Assembly: GCF_004421105.1 (NCBI RefSeq)
Contig: NZ_CP038033.1
Span: 3,243,659 to 3,307,658, forward strand
DNA length: 64,000 nucleotides
Direction: 5' to 3'
DNA from: Nitrosococcus wardiae
GTDB taxonomy: Bacteria > Pseudomonadota > Gammaproteobacteria > Nitrosococcales > Nitrosococcaceae
How positions within the stretch are numbered: the first letter of the stretch is position 1; the number at the start of each line of letters is the position of its first letter. The translations under genes and the position numbers were made by a program. This document shows positions 44,126 through 52,291 of the stretch, piece by piece. The notes beneath the pieces were generated by a model, which worked only from the letters and a program-made list of their open reading frames with translations, did not search any database and had not been told where the DNA came from.

Positions 44126-44853
44126 ATCACTCCCATCCAAACCCCATCACCGATCTCACCCAGTACCGGCGGAGCTTTGGCGATATTCCAGAACCTATGA
44201 GTCCAGCAGCCACCCTCTTTATTGTAAGTGGCGATAGCGGGATGCGCCAGGCGCTATGTCGAATGAGTGAATCAATGGGTATCCCCTACACCGCCTACGC
44301 TACGGCTGAAGCGTTTTTAGCGGGCTTTGATCCCACTCTCCCGGGTTGCCTGCTGCTGGATATCCACGCCCCCCAAATGGGCGGCTTAAGGCTGCAGCAA
44401 TATCTGCAGCACCAGGATAGCTGGCTTCCGCTGCTCTTCGTCTCGAGGGGGGCAACAGTGCCTGAGGCCGCTCAGGCCATACAGGGCGGAGCCGTGGACT
44501 TTATTATCCGGCCCTTAGAGTGCATTGAATTACTCAAAGCGCGCATAGAGGCCTGTCTCGCCCAAGTCCGGCAAAACCAAATCACCCAACACAAAGAAGC
44601 AGAAATCACCGCTCGGCTTGCTCGGTTAACCCGGCGCGAATGGGAAATCATGGAAGGAATGATAGCGGGCAAACTGAGCAAGCAGATGGCCCTTGAATGG
44701 AACGTGAGTATTAAAACCGTGGAAAGCCACCGGGCTCGGGTGATGAAAAAACTCCAGGTCGGAAATTACACCGAACTTATTAATCTCGTGCTCTCCCAGC
44801 AAGAAAAGACCCGAGAGGTTACCCCCATAAGAGGTCGTGTCCCGCTGGAATAG
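44122..44853 (+). CDS. FixJ/LuxR-type response regulator with degenerate receiver
   Basis: This 243-residue regulator starts at ATG 44122. An N-terminal receiver-like domain (about 30-150) keeps the phospho-acceptor D80 in 'GCLLLDIHAPQMGG' and S108. It has 'VSGDSG' (36-41) where receivers have an acidic pair, and R130 ('FIIRPLE') where the invariant Lys is expected. A C-terminal LuxR helix-turn-helix follows ('LTRREWEIMEGMIAGKLSKQ', 'SIKTVESHRARVMKKLQV'). No sensor kinase gene is nearby. It may bind DNA without phosphorylation. Confidence 0.88.
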   Translation: MNHSHPNPITDLTQYRRSFGDIPEPMSPAATLFIVSGDSGMRQALCRMSESMGIPYTAYATAEAFLAGFDPTLPGCLLLDIHAPQMGGLRLQQYLQHQDSWLPLLFVSRGATVPEAAQAIQGGAVDFIIRPLECIELLKARIEACLAQVRQNQITQHKEAEITARLARLTRREWEIMEGMIAGKLSKQMALEWNVSIKTVESHRARVMKKLQVGNYTELINLVLSQQEKTREVTPIRGRVPLE

Positions 44854-45017
44854 TGGTGGAGTCCCTTCTTCCGGCGCAAGCCTTTGCCGATGCTCGCTGG
44901 CGGTCAGGGGAGGTTTCCCTTGCCCTCTTTTTTTGGCCTGTTGGCAAAGCCACCCCCTGCAACCAGCTTCGCGTATAGCGGCCAAATCCTTTCTTTCCGA
45001 TGGCGCTCTAAAGGAGG

Positions 45018-45470
45018 CTATTTTAATTTTAAGGAAGGCAATCTTTTCTGCTTGACCGGCTTAAAAACATCTTGCCCTTGAATAATCTGTTTCTTATTCT
45101 TTGATTTGTTAACCACTAGCTGCCATAGGGTAGTTATCACCCCATCATAGTAAAAACCTGTCCAGGATGTAATGGAGTTGCATGCCTCTGTTGCGTTTTC
45201 CCATTTAACAGTGAAAGTAATTGCTGTCCCATAAACCCACCCGGTTACTGGATAGGGAGTGTTTTGGCATCCATAACCTTGTGCACGATTGATATAATGG
45301 CCAGTTATCTGACCAGCGGGATCAATACTATCAATATGGAGGGTCGAACCGCTTTGATTCACCCATGCGGACAATCCCTGTATCGCCTGCTGCTGGGTAT
45401 CTGATGCTAATGCAATATTGGCCCAAAGCAGGGGAAGAGCTACAATAAAAATTAGCCGAATAATTTTCAT
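45018..45470 (-). CDS. secreted rhizavidin-type avidin (biotin-binding protein)
   Basis: This 150-residue protein has a signal peptide (cleavage near A22, 'NIALA/SDT') and an avidin fold. All recognisable biotin-pocket positions are present: N38 and S42 in 'WVNQSGSTL', Y59 in 'GQITGHYINRAQG', W90, W103 in 'NSITSWTGF', W116 in 'ITTLWQLV', and D134 in 'QGQDVFKP'. C68 and C97 occupy the cysteine positions of rhizavidin ('GCQNTPYPVTG', 'ACNSITSW'). The Trp that a neighbouring subunit contributes in tetrameric avidins is absent, which suggests a dimeric short avidin. The tail is basic ('VKQKRLPSLKLK'). It stands alone between repeats and has a promoter region of its own. Confidence 0.93.
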   Translation of the reverse strand: MKIIRLIFIVALPLLWANIALASDTQQQAIQGLSAWVNQSGSTLHIDSIDPAGQITGHYINRAQGYGCQNTPYPVTGWVYGTAITFTVKWENATEACNSITSWTGFYYDGVITTLWQLVVNKSKNKKQIIQGQDVFKPVKQKRLPSLKLK

Positions 45471-45623
45471 AAATCCTCCGTTTGCAGCGTGATGACATAA
45501 ACGCCCCGTAAAGGCATAAAAAGCCAGCCTAAGGGTATATCTTCACCCCGCCCTTATCCTTAAAACCCCTATTGACATTCTCCCGCCTGCAACCAGCGTA
45601 ACCGTATAGCTGTTCTTATGGGG

Positions 45624-45908
45624 CTAAGCCTTGCTGTCAATGAGGTTTGCCTGCTCGATTGCAGCTGTATCCCAGTTGTACTCTGTTTGCAAGACTATCC
45701 AAAACTCGGCGGTCGTATCAAAATATCGTGCCAGGCGCATCGCCATATCTGCTGTTACTTCGCGCCGCTCAAGCACAATATCGTTGATGCGTGGCGCCGG
45801 CACATGCATTGCTTTGGCTAGCGCATTCGCGTTCATTCCCAACGGTTTTAGATAGTCCTCTTGCAAAATCTCGCCCGGGTGAATTGGGCGCATACCGTTT
45901 TTCGACAT
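45624..45908 (-). CDS. higA: HigA-type antitoxin (XRE family), orphan
   Basis: This 94-residue protein reads 'RPIHPGEILQEDYLKPLGMN' then 'ANALAKAMHVPAPRINDIVL' and 'TADMAMRLARYFDTTAEFWI', the HigA/VapI signature with an XRE helix-turn-helix. The upstream region, where higB normally sits, has no intact toxin frame, only the ~150-base repeat at 45974. It may act as a solitary regulator or be the survivor of a decayed pair. Confidence 0.9.
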   Translation of the reverse strand: MSKNGMRPIHPGEILQEDYLKPLGMNANALAKAMHVPAPRINDIVLERREVTADMAMRLARYFDTTAEFWIVLQTEYNWDTAAIEQANLIDSKA

Positions 45909-45973
45909 GGCTTGCCCTCCTCAATGAGAATCCACACCTTCGATATCTTACGGATCCTCATTCGTATAACGTC

Positions 45974-46126
45974 GAGCAATCAGCCAAAATGTGAATTGGT
46001 TCTCAAAAAAAGTGGGCTTTCAGCGTTTAGCGCCTTCTATAGTTAATTTAAAGAGCCTTTCCTTTTTGAGGACCGCCACGTTTCCCCCTACCCGCGCAAT
46101 TGTGCCGGCGGCCCTCATCTTTACCT
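45974..46126. repeat. ~150-base intergenic repeat, copy A
   Basis: It begins GAGCAATCAGCCAAAATGTG and matches copy B at 48271-48423 throughout, with small indels. Inside is an 11-bp inverted repeat, TGAGGACCGCC with GGCGGCCCTCA, around about 29 bases. Confidence 0.75.
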
Positions 46127-46158
46127 ACTTTAAGCAAAGCCTGACTTTTATTTAACGT

Positions 46159-46473
46159 TCATTGCCTGCTGCCCGGCTCGTAATTGGGGAAGTGAATATC
46201 CCAACTCTTTTGGTCCCCGACAAGGCGGGCAAAACGAGAATCCGGTATGGGCTTTTCACTGGGGGTGGCACCAAACTTGACAGCCAGTGCGGATGCCGAG
46301 GGCGTGAAGTAAAGGGTGACGACATTTCGAGACAGGTCGTAACGCGAGAAAACCGCCATATCTGTCGTAAAACGGCCCTGATCAACCACCCTCAAGAACG
46401 CTCTTTGAATCGCAGTGCTTGGCCCGAGGGCAGCCACCCCATCACCGACATCCTTTGAGTACCAGATTGTCAT
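46159..46473 (-). CDS. hypothetical protein
   Basis: This 104-residue protein begins 'MTIWYSKDVGDGVAAL', preceded by a strong AAGGAGGT ribosome site 5 bases upstream. 'FSRYDLSRNVVTLYFTPSAS' and 'PDSRFARLVGDQKSWDIHFP' show a regular alternation of strands, so it is likely a genuine small soluble protein. I do not recognise the family. It lies between two repeats in the accessory region. Confidence 0.7.
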   Translation of the reverse strand: MTIWYSKDVGDGVAALGPSTAIQRAFLRVVDQGRFTTDMAVFSRYDLSRNVVTLYFTPSASALAVKFGATPSEKPIPDSRFARLVGDQKSWDIHFPNYEPGSRQ

Positions 46474-46508
46474 AGGACCTCCTTTGTAGTGCTAATTCAT
46501 TGAGGTAA

Positions 46509-46528
46509 ACCCCCGGCTTTGCGGGGGT
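46509..46528. terminator. C5/G5 hairpin
   Basis: ACCCCCG and CGGGGGT around a 6-base loop, upstream of the hypothetical gene at 46159-46473. It could terminate transcription arriving from the right; no T tract is clear. Confidence 0.4.
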
Positions 46529-46642
46529 AATTTAATCGCCCCTAGCAAGTTATTAGTAATCTATCGGCAACCCACCACTCTCCTTAACCCTCCAAAATGG
46601 TTGGCATCATCCTATTTGCAACCAGATAACGGCACAAGCATA

Positions 46643-46706
46643 CCCTAGACCCTGCACGGGTAAAGGGCCAGTCTTGTTCAGTGCTTCTCTTGTGGGTTAT
46701 ATTTAG
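46643..46706. repeat. ~62-base intergenic repeat, copy A
   Basis: CCCTAGACCCTGCACGGGTA and the following 44 bases match 49059-49122 at about four of five positions. On the minus strand both copies can be read as 'EALxKxGPxPVQGxG', so the repeat may derive from a coding tail. The wider 46474-47093 region has no intact gene. Confidence 0.6.
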
Positions 46707-46745
46707 GTAGCAATAGACAACACTTGAGCCCCTTGTCTTTGGCGA

Positions 46746-46912
46746 CTACAGTGATGTGTTGACTTTAACCTTAGTCTCAACCCGATTCTCGACAATAGAG
46801 TAAATATCCGCGCGCTCATCGGGCACATGGATGCTGATTAGGCTGTAACGCACGGCATTCTGCCAGCGCTCCTGTGCAATACGGTATTTCCACCAGCCAC
46901 CTACTGGATATA
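46746..46912 (-). pseudogene. C-terminal remnant of an unidentified protein
   Basis: About 55 codons read 'VYPVGGWWKYRIAQERWQ' then 'ARYSLI'-like 'AVRYSLISIHVPDERADIY', 'VENRVETKVKVNTSL' and TAG at 46748-46746. The codon usage and amphipathic pattern look coding, but no start or upstream body is present. I recall similar 'GGWW..RYSLIVSI' tails in subtilase-like proteins, with low certainty. Confidence 0.4.
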
Positions 46913-47093
46913 CTGCAATTGTAGTTGACCACCGTATCCAAAATAGCCACGGCTGTTGTCAATAGCGATATTTTGGCTCTGGCAATTCAGGCAAATCCTT
47001 ATATTACCAATATGCAGGACTAGCAAGCGTGTATTGGCTCACCAGGTTTTTTATCAGGCACCAATACGCTATCAACACCCGGAGGAAAACGAG

Positions 47094-47939
47094 GTGATTC
47101 AAATAGAGCAATTCTGTACTGAAATTCTTGAAGATTTGGCCAATAATCATTTGGTGCTACCCACCTTGCCTGAGGTCGCCCTAAAGATCCGCGAGGTGGT
47201 CGACGATCCGAATACCTCGGCAGCCGAGGTTGCAAAAATTATTGTCACTGATGCGGCCCTCTCGGCTCGTCTGATTAAAATTGCGAATAGTCCCCTCTAT
47301 CGGGGCCGTCACCCCATTGATAATGTCCAGATGGCTCTGGCTCGCCTAGGAATCACCTTGGTACGCAACCTCGTGACTAGTCTAGTGATGGAGCAAATAT
47401 TCCAAGCGACCTCTGAGTCCGTGGATCGGCGCATGCGCAAACTTTGGGAACAAAGCACCCAAGTGGCCGCCATTGCCTATGTCCTTGCCGGCCGGATAGA
47501 CACGTTTAAAGCGGACGAAGCATGGCTTGGGGGACTGATTCACCAAATTGGCTCGCTTCCTATTCTCATGCGTGCTGAAGATACTCCGGAATTACTAGAG
47601 AACGAGATGGTGCTAGATAAAATCATTACCCAGCTTTCTAGCCCTCTCGGTAAAGCCATCCTAGATAGTTGGCGTTTTCCACCAGAGCTCGTAGCCGTTA
47701 CCGCCGAGCATAATGACCTCCAGCGGAACCCCAAATCAGAACCGGATTTAGTGGATGTGGTTATCGTAGCGAAATTACAAAGCAATCTCGGGGAGATGGA
47801 ATCTCATGAAGATTGGCATACCATACCCGCTCTTGCCAAACTAGGCTTTAGCCCAGATATTAGCGTCATTAATTTAGAGGAAAACGAAACGGAAATTCGT
47901 GAGGTCAAGGCCATACTTGAGGGTAAAAGTACCCTCTAA
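47094..47939 (+). CDS. HDOD domain protein
   Basis: This 281-residue protein starts at GTG 47094, chosen because GGAGG lies 9 bases upstream and the open extension to the left is not family-like. The HDOD core is clear: 'NNHLVLPTLPEVALKIREVV', 'AEVAKIIVTDAALSARLIKI' followed by 'ANSPLYRG', 'AIAYVLAGRI' and 'AWLGGLIHQIGSLPIL'. HDOD proteins are non-catalytic HD-GYP relatives used as signalling scaffolds. It is single, with no partner signalling domain in the same chain. Confidence 0.88.
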   Translation: MIQIEQFCTEILEDLANNHLVLPTLPEVALKIREVVDDPNTSAAEVAKIIVTDAALSARLIKIANSPLYRGRHPIDNVQMALARLGITLVRNLVTSLVMEQIFQATSESVDRRMRKLWEQSTQVAAIAYVLAGRIDTFKADEAWLGGLIHQIGSLPILMRAEDTPELLENEMVLDKIITQLSSPLGKAILDSWRFPPELVAVTAEHNDLQRNPKSEPDLVDVVIVAKLQSNLGEMESHEDWHTIPALAKLGFSPDISVINLEENETEIREVKAILEGKSTL

Positions 47940-47940
47940 C

Positions 47941-48223
47941 AAAAAAGCTATTTCCCACGTGCAATACGAGCTCAAGCGCCTGGTCTATCTGATTGGCGCT
48001 TGCTTCCACTACCAAAATGCCGCCCAATGGAGCGCCTGGGCCACGCTGCGGGACAAAGCTCTTTGCCGATTCCGCGGCCAAAATTCCCGCCAACAGCTAG
48101 GAGCAGGCCAGAGCCTTACTTGACGCCTTGGCGTTCAAATCCGCCGTGATGGAGCTAGAGACAGGGTTTTTCGAGCGACTCTTCAGCGCCATCCCACTGG
48201 AGAGTCAGGATGGGAAGGAATAG
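47941..48223 (+). pseudogene. remnant of an unidentified gene (family X, copy 1)
   Basis: Two frame segments join to one protein: 'LKRLVYLIGACFHYQNAAQW' followed by 'SAWATLRDKAL', then after a one-base shift at about 48061 'FADSAAKIPANS', a TAG stop, and 'EQARALLDALAFKSAVMELE' followed by 'TGFFERLFSAIP' ending at TAG 48221-48223. The C-terminal half matches the fragment at 52292-52432. I do not recognise the family. Confidence 0.55.
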
Positions 48224-48270
48224 GAATAATGAAGAGGCCTCGCTGCTGAGATGGCGGGGCTAATGCCATA

Positions 48271-48423
48271 GAGCAATCAGCAAAAATGTGAATGAGTTCT
48301 CAAAAAAATAAGACATTCAGCGTTTATTTCCTTCTACAATTAAATAGCCTTTCCTTTTTGAGGGCCGCCATTATTTCTCTACCCGCGCAATGGAATGGCA
48401 CCGGCGGTCCTCACCTTTCGCCT
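48271..48423. repeat. ~150-base intergenic repeat, copy B
   Basis: Second copy of the repeat at 45974. Its inner inverted repeat is TGAGGGCCGCC with GGCGGTCCTCA, so both arms differ from copy A and pairing changes only from an A-C mismatch to a G-T wobble. It follows the family X remnant. Confidence 0.75.
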
Positions 48424-48470
48424 GCTCAACCCTTAAACACGGGATTTGGAAACCAGCTCTACGGGTGACG

Positions 48471-48962
48471 CTAGCTTGGCGCTTCCTTAACAAAGAAAAA
48501 GAGAATACCTAAAACTGCGGCCACACCTCCGACAATGAAGTAGATGAAGATTCCTTCATCCACCCCGCTTATCAGTACCGCCCGCTCTGGCTCAGCGGGA
48601 TCATAGAACACGGGAACCCACGTCTTCGCACGCCAGCCAGCTACACGGCGTTGGGCTTCATCACTGTTCCAAACCAAGTGGAACCCGCCATATCCAATGA
48701 CATGGCCACGGTAACGGTAACCGTCAACTTCATAGACATATTCAACTGTAATATGATAGGGGGTTCTGCCATAGCCACCCAATAACCGAGCTGAGAGCAT
48801 CTGACCAGGGGTAGACGGCCAGTATTGGTTTTCCAAACCCGTCCGTACATCAACTGCTGTAAGCGCAATGGTAGTTAAACCGCCTATAAGGAAGAGCAAC
48901 CCGGCCCAGACAACATCTTTATGCTTGCGCCAGCGATACATACTCAATTTATTTTGAGGCAA
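48471..48962 (-). CDS. DUF3592 membrane protein
   Basis: This 163-residue protein has an N-terminal helix ('VVWAGLLFLIGGLTTIALTA'), a DUF3592 core ('WPSTPGQMLSARLLGGYG', 'HITVEYVYEVDGYRYRGHVI', 'VPVFYDPAEPERAVLISG') and a C-terminal helix ('IYFIVGGVAAVLGILFFFV'). The family is widespread and uncharacterised; the soluble part lies between two membrane helices. Confidence 0.88.
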   Translation of the reverse strand: MPQNKLSMYRWRKHKDVVWAGLLFLIGGLTTIALTAVDVRTGLENQYWPSTPGQMLSARLLGGYGRTPYHITVEYVYEVDGYRYRGHVIGYGGFHLVWNSDEAQRRVAGWRAKTWVPVFYDPAEPERAVLISGVDEGIFIYFIVGGVAAVLGILFFFVKEAPS

Positions 48963-49058
48963 TAGCTATCTCTATCCCGAGCAAACTATAGGCACCCTAT
49001 CACTCCCCTGCTTTTATTCTTGAGTTGATAACCTCCACTTTTTCCATTAGCTGCACGC

Positions 49059-49122
49059 CCTGGACCCTGCACAGGTGAAGGGCCAACCTTGCTCAGTGCT
49101 TCTCTGGGAACCTGATATTTAG
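49059..49122. repeat. ~62-base intergenic repeat, copy B
   Basis: CCCTGGACCCTGCACAGGTG and onward matches copy A at 46643. Just left of it, CTTGAGTTGATAACCTCC and TTCCATTAGC resemble strings at 43670-43712, hinting at a wider family of degenerate intergenic remnants. Confidence 0.6.
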
Positions 49123-49154
49123 CCTGATGCGGGTAAGGTTTAGTGCCGAAAATT

Positions 49155-49577
49155 CTACTTATATGACACCCGAACGCGAAGCTTCTGCTCAACCTCTGTC
49201 ATCGCCTGACATATTTCCTTTGGTCGATCCACCTTTTGGCCAGTGTCCGAAGAACCTTCCATCAGTAGGCGGGCAATACGATTAAGGGCTCTGCACGCAT
49301 CAATAACAGTCTGCTCTCGCGGCAAACCGAAAAGCTGGGAAAGCAACCTGTATGCCTCTTTTTTGGCTAATATCTGCGCAGATATCCTTCTGACCTCATC
49401 ATGCAGCACCTGCGTCCTATAGGCGTTAGTGATCTTTGCTTGGTGAAACAAGAAGAGATGACTAAGCTCTCCTTGAACTTCCTTGAAGGCGACGATAGGT
49501 TCAAAAACGAGCTTCAGAACAAATTGCCCTAGGACAAAGACTGAGACACCAGCAAAAATTGTTGCAAACATTGTCAA
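49155..49577 (-). CDS. hypothetical membrane-anchored protein
   Basis: This 140-residue protein has one N-terminal helix ('FATIFAGVSVFVLGQFVLKL') followed by a soluble helical part ('EVRRISAQILAKKEAYRLLS', 'TVIDACRALNRIARLL', 'EVEQKLRVRVSYK'). No family is recognised. It overlaps nothing and shares its orientation with the next gene, 14 bases away. Confidence 0.65.
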   Translation of the reverse strand: MTMFATIFAGVSVFVLGQFVLKLVFEPIVAFKEVQGELSHLFLFHQAKITNAYRTQVLHDEVRRISAQILAKKEAYRLLSQLFGLPREQTVIDACRALNRIARLLMEGSSDTGQKVDRPKEICQAMTEVEQKLRVRVSYK

Positions 49578-49591
49578 GGTTAAAAAGATTC

Positions 49592-49969
49592 CTATATCGA
49601 TTCTTTAGAATTCTCAACGCCAAGTATCAACCACGCGAGGTAGCATATCGGACTGATGCGACTTGTAAAATTTATTACAGACCACCTGTTGACCATAAAT
49701 ATACAATAGGTGCCAACACAAACCATGCTGTGGCCAAATGCTGTATCATCATCTTTAGTTGGAAGAGCTAATAAGGCAAATAAGACACCAAAAAAAGATG
49801 CTAATATATAATTATCCTCTTTCGGAAACAGTTCGTTGGCAAATAAATATACTGGAATTTTCCATGTAGCACTAAGGGCTAAAAAAAGATTATTTTTCCC
49901 TGACTCATAATCAGGTGATAAAAGCTCAAATGTTTTTCCAATTACAGCACAGCCGCCAATAGGGACCAA
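49592..49969 (-). CDS. hypothetical membrane protein
   Basis: This 125-residue protein has at least three short hydrophobic stretches ('NLFLALSATWKIPVYLFANE', 'YILASFFGVLFALLALPT', 'SVINFTSRISPICYLAWLIL'-like). No ribosome site is obvious at the first ATG. It may form an operon with the gene at 49155-49577. No family is recognised. Confidence 0.5.
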   Translation of the reverse strand: MVPIGGCAVIGKTFELLSPDYESGKNNLFLALSATWKIPVYLFANELFPKEDNYILASFFGVLFALLALPTKDDDTAFGHSMVCVGTYCIFMVNRWSVINFTSRISPICYLAWLILGVENSKESI

Positions 49970-50249
49970 AATCTAAAATAATCTTCTTCGCTTTATATAG
50001 AGCACGAAATAGCCGTTTTAAATGAAGCTTTTTACGTTAAAAATAAAAGCCATATCGCCCCCCAGCGCGAGCTTATAAGTACCCTATCGATACCCCACTA
50101 CCATACTCAACCCTCCAAGCGGTTGATATCCTCTTACCTGCAATCAGCGTTGGATTCTATCGAATCGGATCCCCCCTAACCCCAGAACGAGGCGAACCGT
50201 GGTGGCATGGAAACTAGGGGTAGAAACCCCCGGTTACCCGATTAAGTCT

Positions 50250-50879
50250 TTATTTATTATTTTCTTTAATAGTTTTAATCAGCTGACTGCCAAGCTGCCT
50301 CGTATTTAAAAAATTTCCATTACTGTTCAATAGGCTAACATTGAGTATCTTTGCCAATTTCCGTAGCTCTGGTTTTACAGGGCTTACCAGCTCACCATTT
50401 AGTTCAACCTCGATTGTCCCTGTTTCCAGTTCTCTTATTGTATAACCCTGAAATTCAACTTCTTTGATGGGCTTAATGTTTGCTTTGTCTTTTGGAGTTT
50501 TTGTTAATCTGCTTAAGGCCAGCGGCCGCTTGCCGTTTTTCTCAGGTCCCACAAGCTCCATGGTTTCAGAAGTTGTTGAGTTCAGTAATGTCTCAACCTG
50601 CATTTCCTCTGTATTGACTCGCAGAATAATTATGCGATCCACGATTTCAAGAGTATTTGAATTAAAATTGACATGCCCTCCACTGCCCATCATTGCCGTT
50701 GTTTTTACAGATATTTTTTCTCCGTCTCCGCTGACAACGTCATACCCTTTTTGATTTACCTCTGTAGCCATTTGTCCATTTGTGATTAAAGCAGCGTATA
50801 ACTCCCCAATGCGACCGCATAGATGCCTTAATTCAGTGGGAGGAACACCCCAACCAAGTTCCCTTTCAAACCAGCTCAT
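50250..50879 (-). CDS. hypothetical protein with a PD-(D/E)XK-like core
   Basis: This 209-residue soluble protein has 'LRHLCGRIGELYAALITNGQ' followed by 'KGYDVVSGDGEKISVKTT'. The order helix-E, then D, then x-V-K is that of a PD-(D/E)XK nuclease core, with S-V-K replacing E-x-K. A C-terminal segment ('ELRKLAKILNVSLLNSNG') could bind DNA. I suspect a restriction-like DUF6998-type domain, but the catalytic signature is incomplete. No methyltransferase is adjacent. Confidence 0.55.
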   Translation of the reverse strand: MSWFERELGWGVPPTELRHLCGRIGELYAALITNGQMATEVNQKGYDVVSGDGEKISVKTTAMMGSGGHVNFNSNTLEIVDRIIILRVNTEEMQVETLLNSTTSETMELVGPEKNGKRPLALSRLTKTPKDKANIKPIKEVEFQGYTIRELETGTIEVELNGELVSPVKPELRKLAKILNVSLLNSNGNFLNTRQLGSQLIKTIKENNK

Positions 50880-50975
50880 TGCCTCGCCAAGAGACTGGAT
50901 AATTTACATTTGAGTTAGCGCCATAATTTCACGTATTTTGGATGATATTTTTAAATTTAACAATGAAGCGGATGG

Positions 50976-50996
50976 GAGGGGCAACTCTCCCTCCGA
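50976..50996. terminator. GGAGGG/CCCTCC hairpin
   Basis: A 6-bp stem with an 8-base loop immediately follows the stop of the gene at 51002-51691 on the minus strand. Its position suits a terminator; the stem is short. Confidence 0.4.
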
Positions 50997-51001
50997 CCCG
51001 A

Positions 51002-51691
51002 TTAGATTTCGTGGTACCTTGACAGATAGTCGAAATATCCCCTTTCATCTGCATTGGGGTTAAATATGGTGCTTGTAAAAACTCTCTGTATTACCTGGGC
51101 CATGAAGCAGGCTTCTGACCAGTTAAAGGCATTCCAATCTGTGTCAACCACATTGCCAATTTCCTGAAGATGAAACTTATTTCGGAGTGGGCGAAGCTTC
51201 TTGAGCAGTGGATATATGCTGTGTTCGCAGCCAAGCACCTTTTTTGACTCGGATTTCTTAATCATTGCGTCAAACCTCATTTGTTCAAGCCGAGGACTAC
51301 TTCGCTTCTTGTAAACATGAGAGTCTACTTTCCGGACTTCGCCATCCCATGTTTTCGAGTTTCCCGGAGCAACGGCAACCAGATCCCATTTCGTCTTGGC
51401 ATGAGCTCCATTCGCAATAAGCAAATAATGGAGTAAGGATTCAATGATTCCACAACCAGCAATAACGAAAGACTTCCAGGTTTGAGTCAAGAGCACAGAA
51501 CTTAGCTTCAGGTCCTGGACAGTCCGATCTAAGTACTCCAAGTACTGAAGATTGTATGCAATATTGCGACGAAGAGCGTATGGGTGACTGTACCCTCTTC
51601 CAGAGTAGATCGCCTTGATAAGCAAAGTGTCCAATTTCTTTATAGGAACTGGATACCAAGCGGAACCTGAATCTGAAACCTTACTCAACAT
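51002..51691 (-). CDS. hypothetical protein with a possible HEPN motif
   Basis: This 229-residue protein is helical throughout, with 'LQYLEYLDRTVQDLKLSSVL', 'CGIIESLLHYLLIANGAH' and, at residues 167-174, 'RPLRNKFH'. An R-x6-H pattern in a late helix is compatible with HEPN RNases. Many HEPN proteins belong to defence or toxin systems. No nucleotidyltransferase (MNT) partner is seen beside it. The call rests on one motif. Confidence 0.5.
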   Translation of the reverse strand: MLSKVSDSGSAWYPVPIKKLDTLLIKAIYSGRGYSHPYALRRNIAYNLQYLEYLDRTVQDLKLSSVLLTQTWKSFVIAGCGIIESLLHYLLIANGAHAKTKWDLVAVAPGNSKTWDGEVRKVDSHVYKKRSSPRLEQMRFDAMIKKSESKKVLGCEHSIYPLLKKLRPLRNKFHLQEIGNVVDTDWNAFNWSEACFMAQVIQRVFTSTIFNPNADERGYFDYLSRYHEI

Positions 51692-52291
51692 TATCCGATA
51701 AATCTAACTACAAAGTAGATATCCTGAATGACGCCTTATATTACGTCAAATTTGGCACCGAGGAGCTATTAATTCGTTTTTTTTGTTCTTGACAACTGTA
51801 GGCAGCATAAAGGTTAGGCGCTTCATACTCCTGTGGAGTGGTCATATCTAATATCATCGGAAGTTTTATCATTCCCGATTGAGCTATAGCAAAAAACGCA
51901 ATAAAAAAGTCAAACAAACCATTCTTCTTTGAAGCTTTACTGCTTCCGTGTGTCTTTGCTCTTCTTCTTCGTATTTTTCTATTTTGCTTATTGCCTTATT
52001 GGTGACCACATAGTCATCATTCACGCGCATTAATTCCCCTCAATCGACAAGAAATTCTAAATACAGCTCAAGTTTATTCTGTTGTTCTTCGGCATCTGGG
52101 CGAAGAACTCAATTTATGGAATAGAGTTTAGTCATAAGGTCAATTAGACCAATCCTATTGTGCTCATGGTCTAGCTGGTCATTCATCATGAACTGAAGGA
52201 GTTCCATTCTTTTTTTTGTTACTAGATTTTTTTGCTAAATAGATATTGAGAAGCAGAACTTAAGCAACGGTAAGCATGTATTTTTATATAG
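51692..52291. other. gene-free stretch
   Basis: I see no credible gene in these 600 bases. They are AT-rich and the only long readings lack start signals and family features. A minus-strand frame near 52222-52416 is the antisense of the family X fragment. Confidence 0.5.

Noticed and set aside
45909-45973. higB toxin upstream of higA
   Set aside because: Only a few residues could be read in any frame and none match the HigB ending convincingly.
46509-46528. Possible CRISPR repeat (C5/G5 hairpin)
   Set aside because: Only one copy is present, with no regularly spaced repeats nearby.
46956-47093. Extended start of the HDOD protein
   Set aside because: The upstream codons do not look like HDOD and GGAGG supports GTG 47094.
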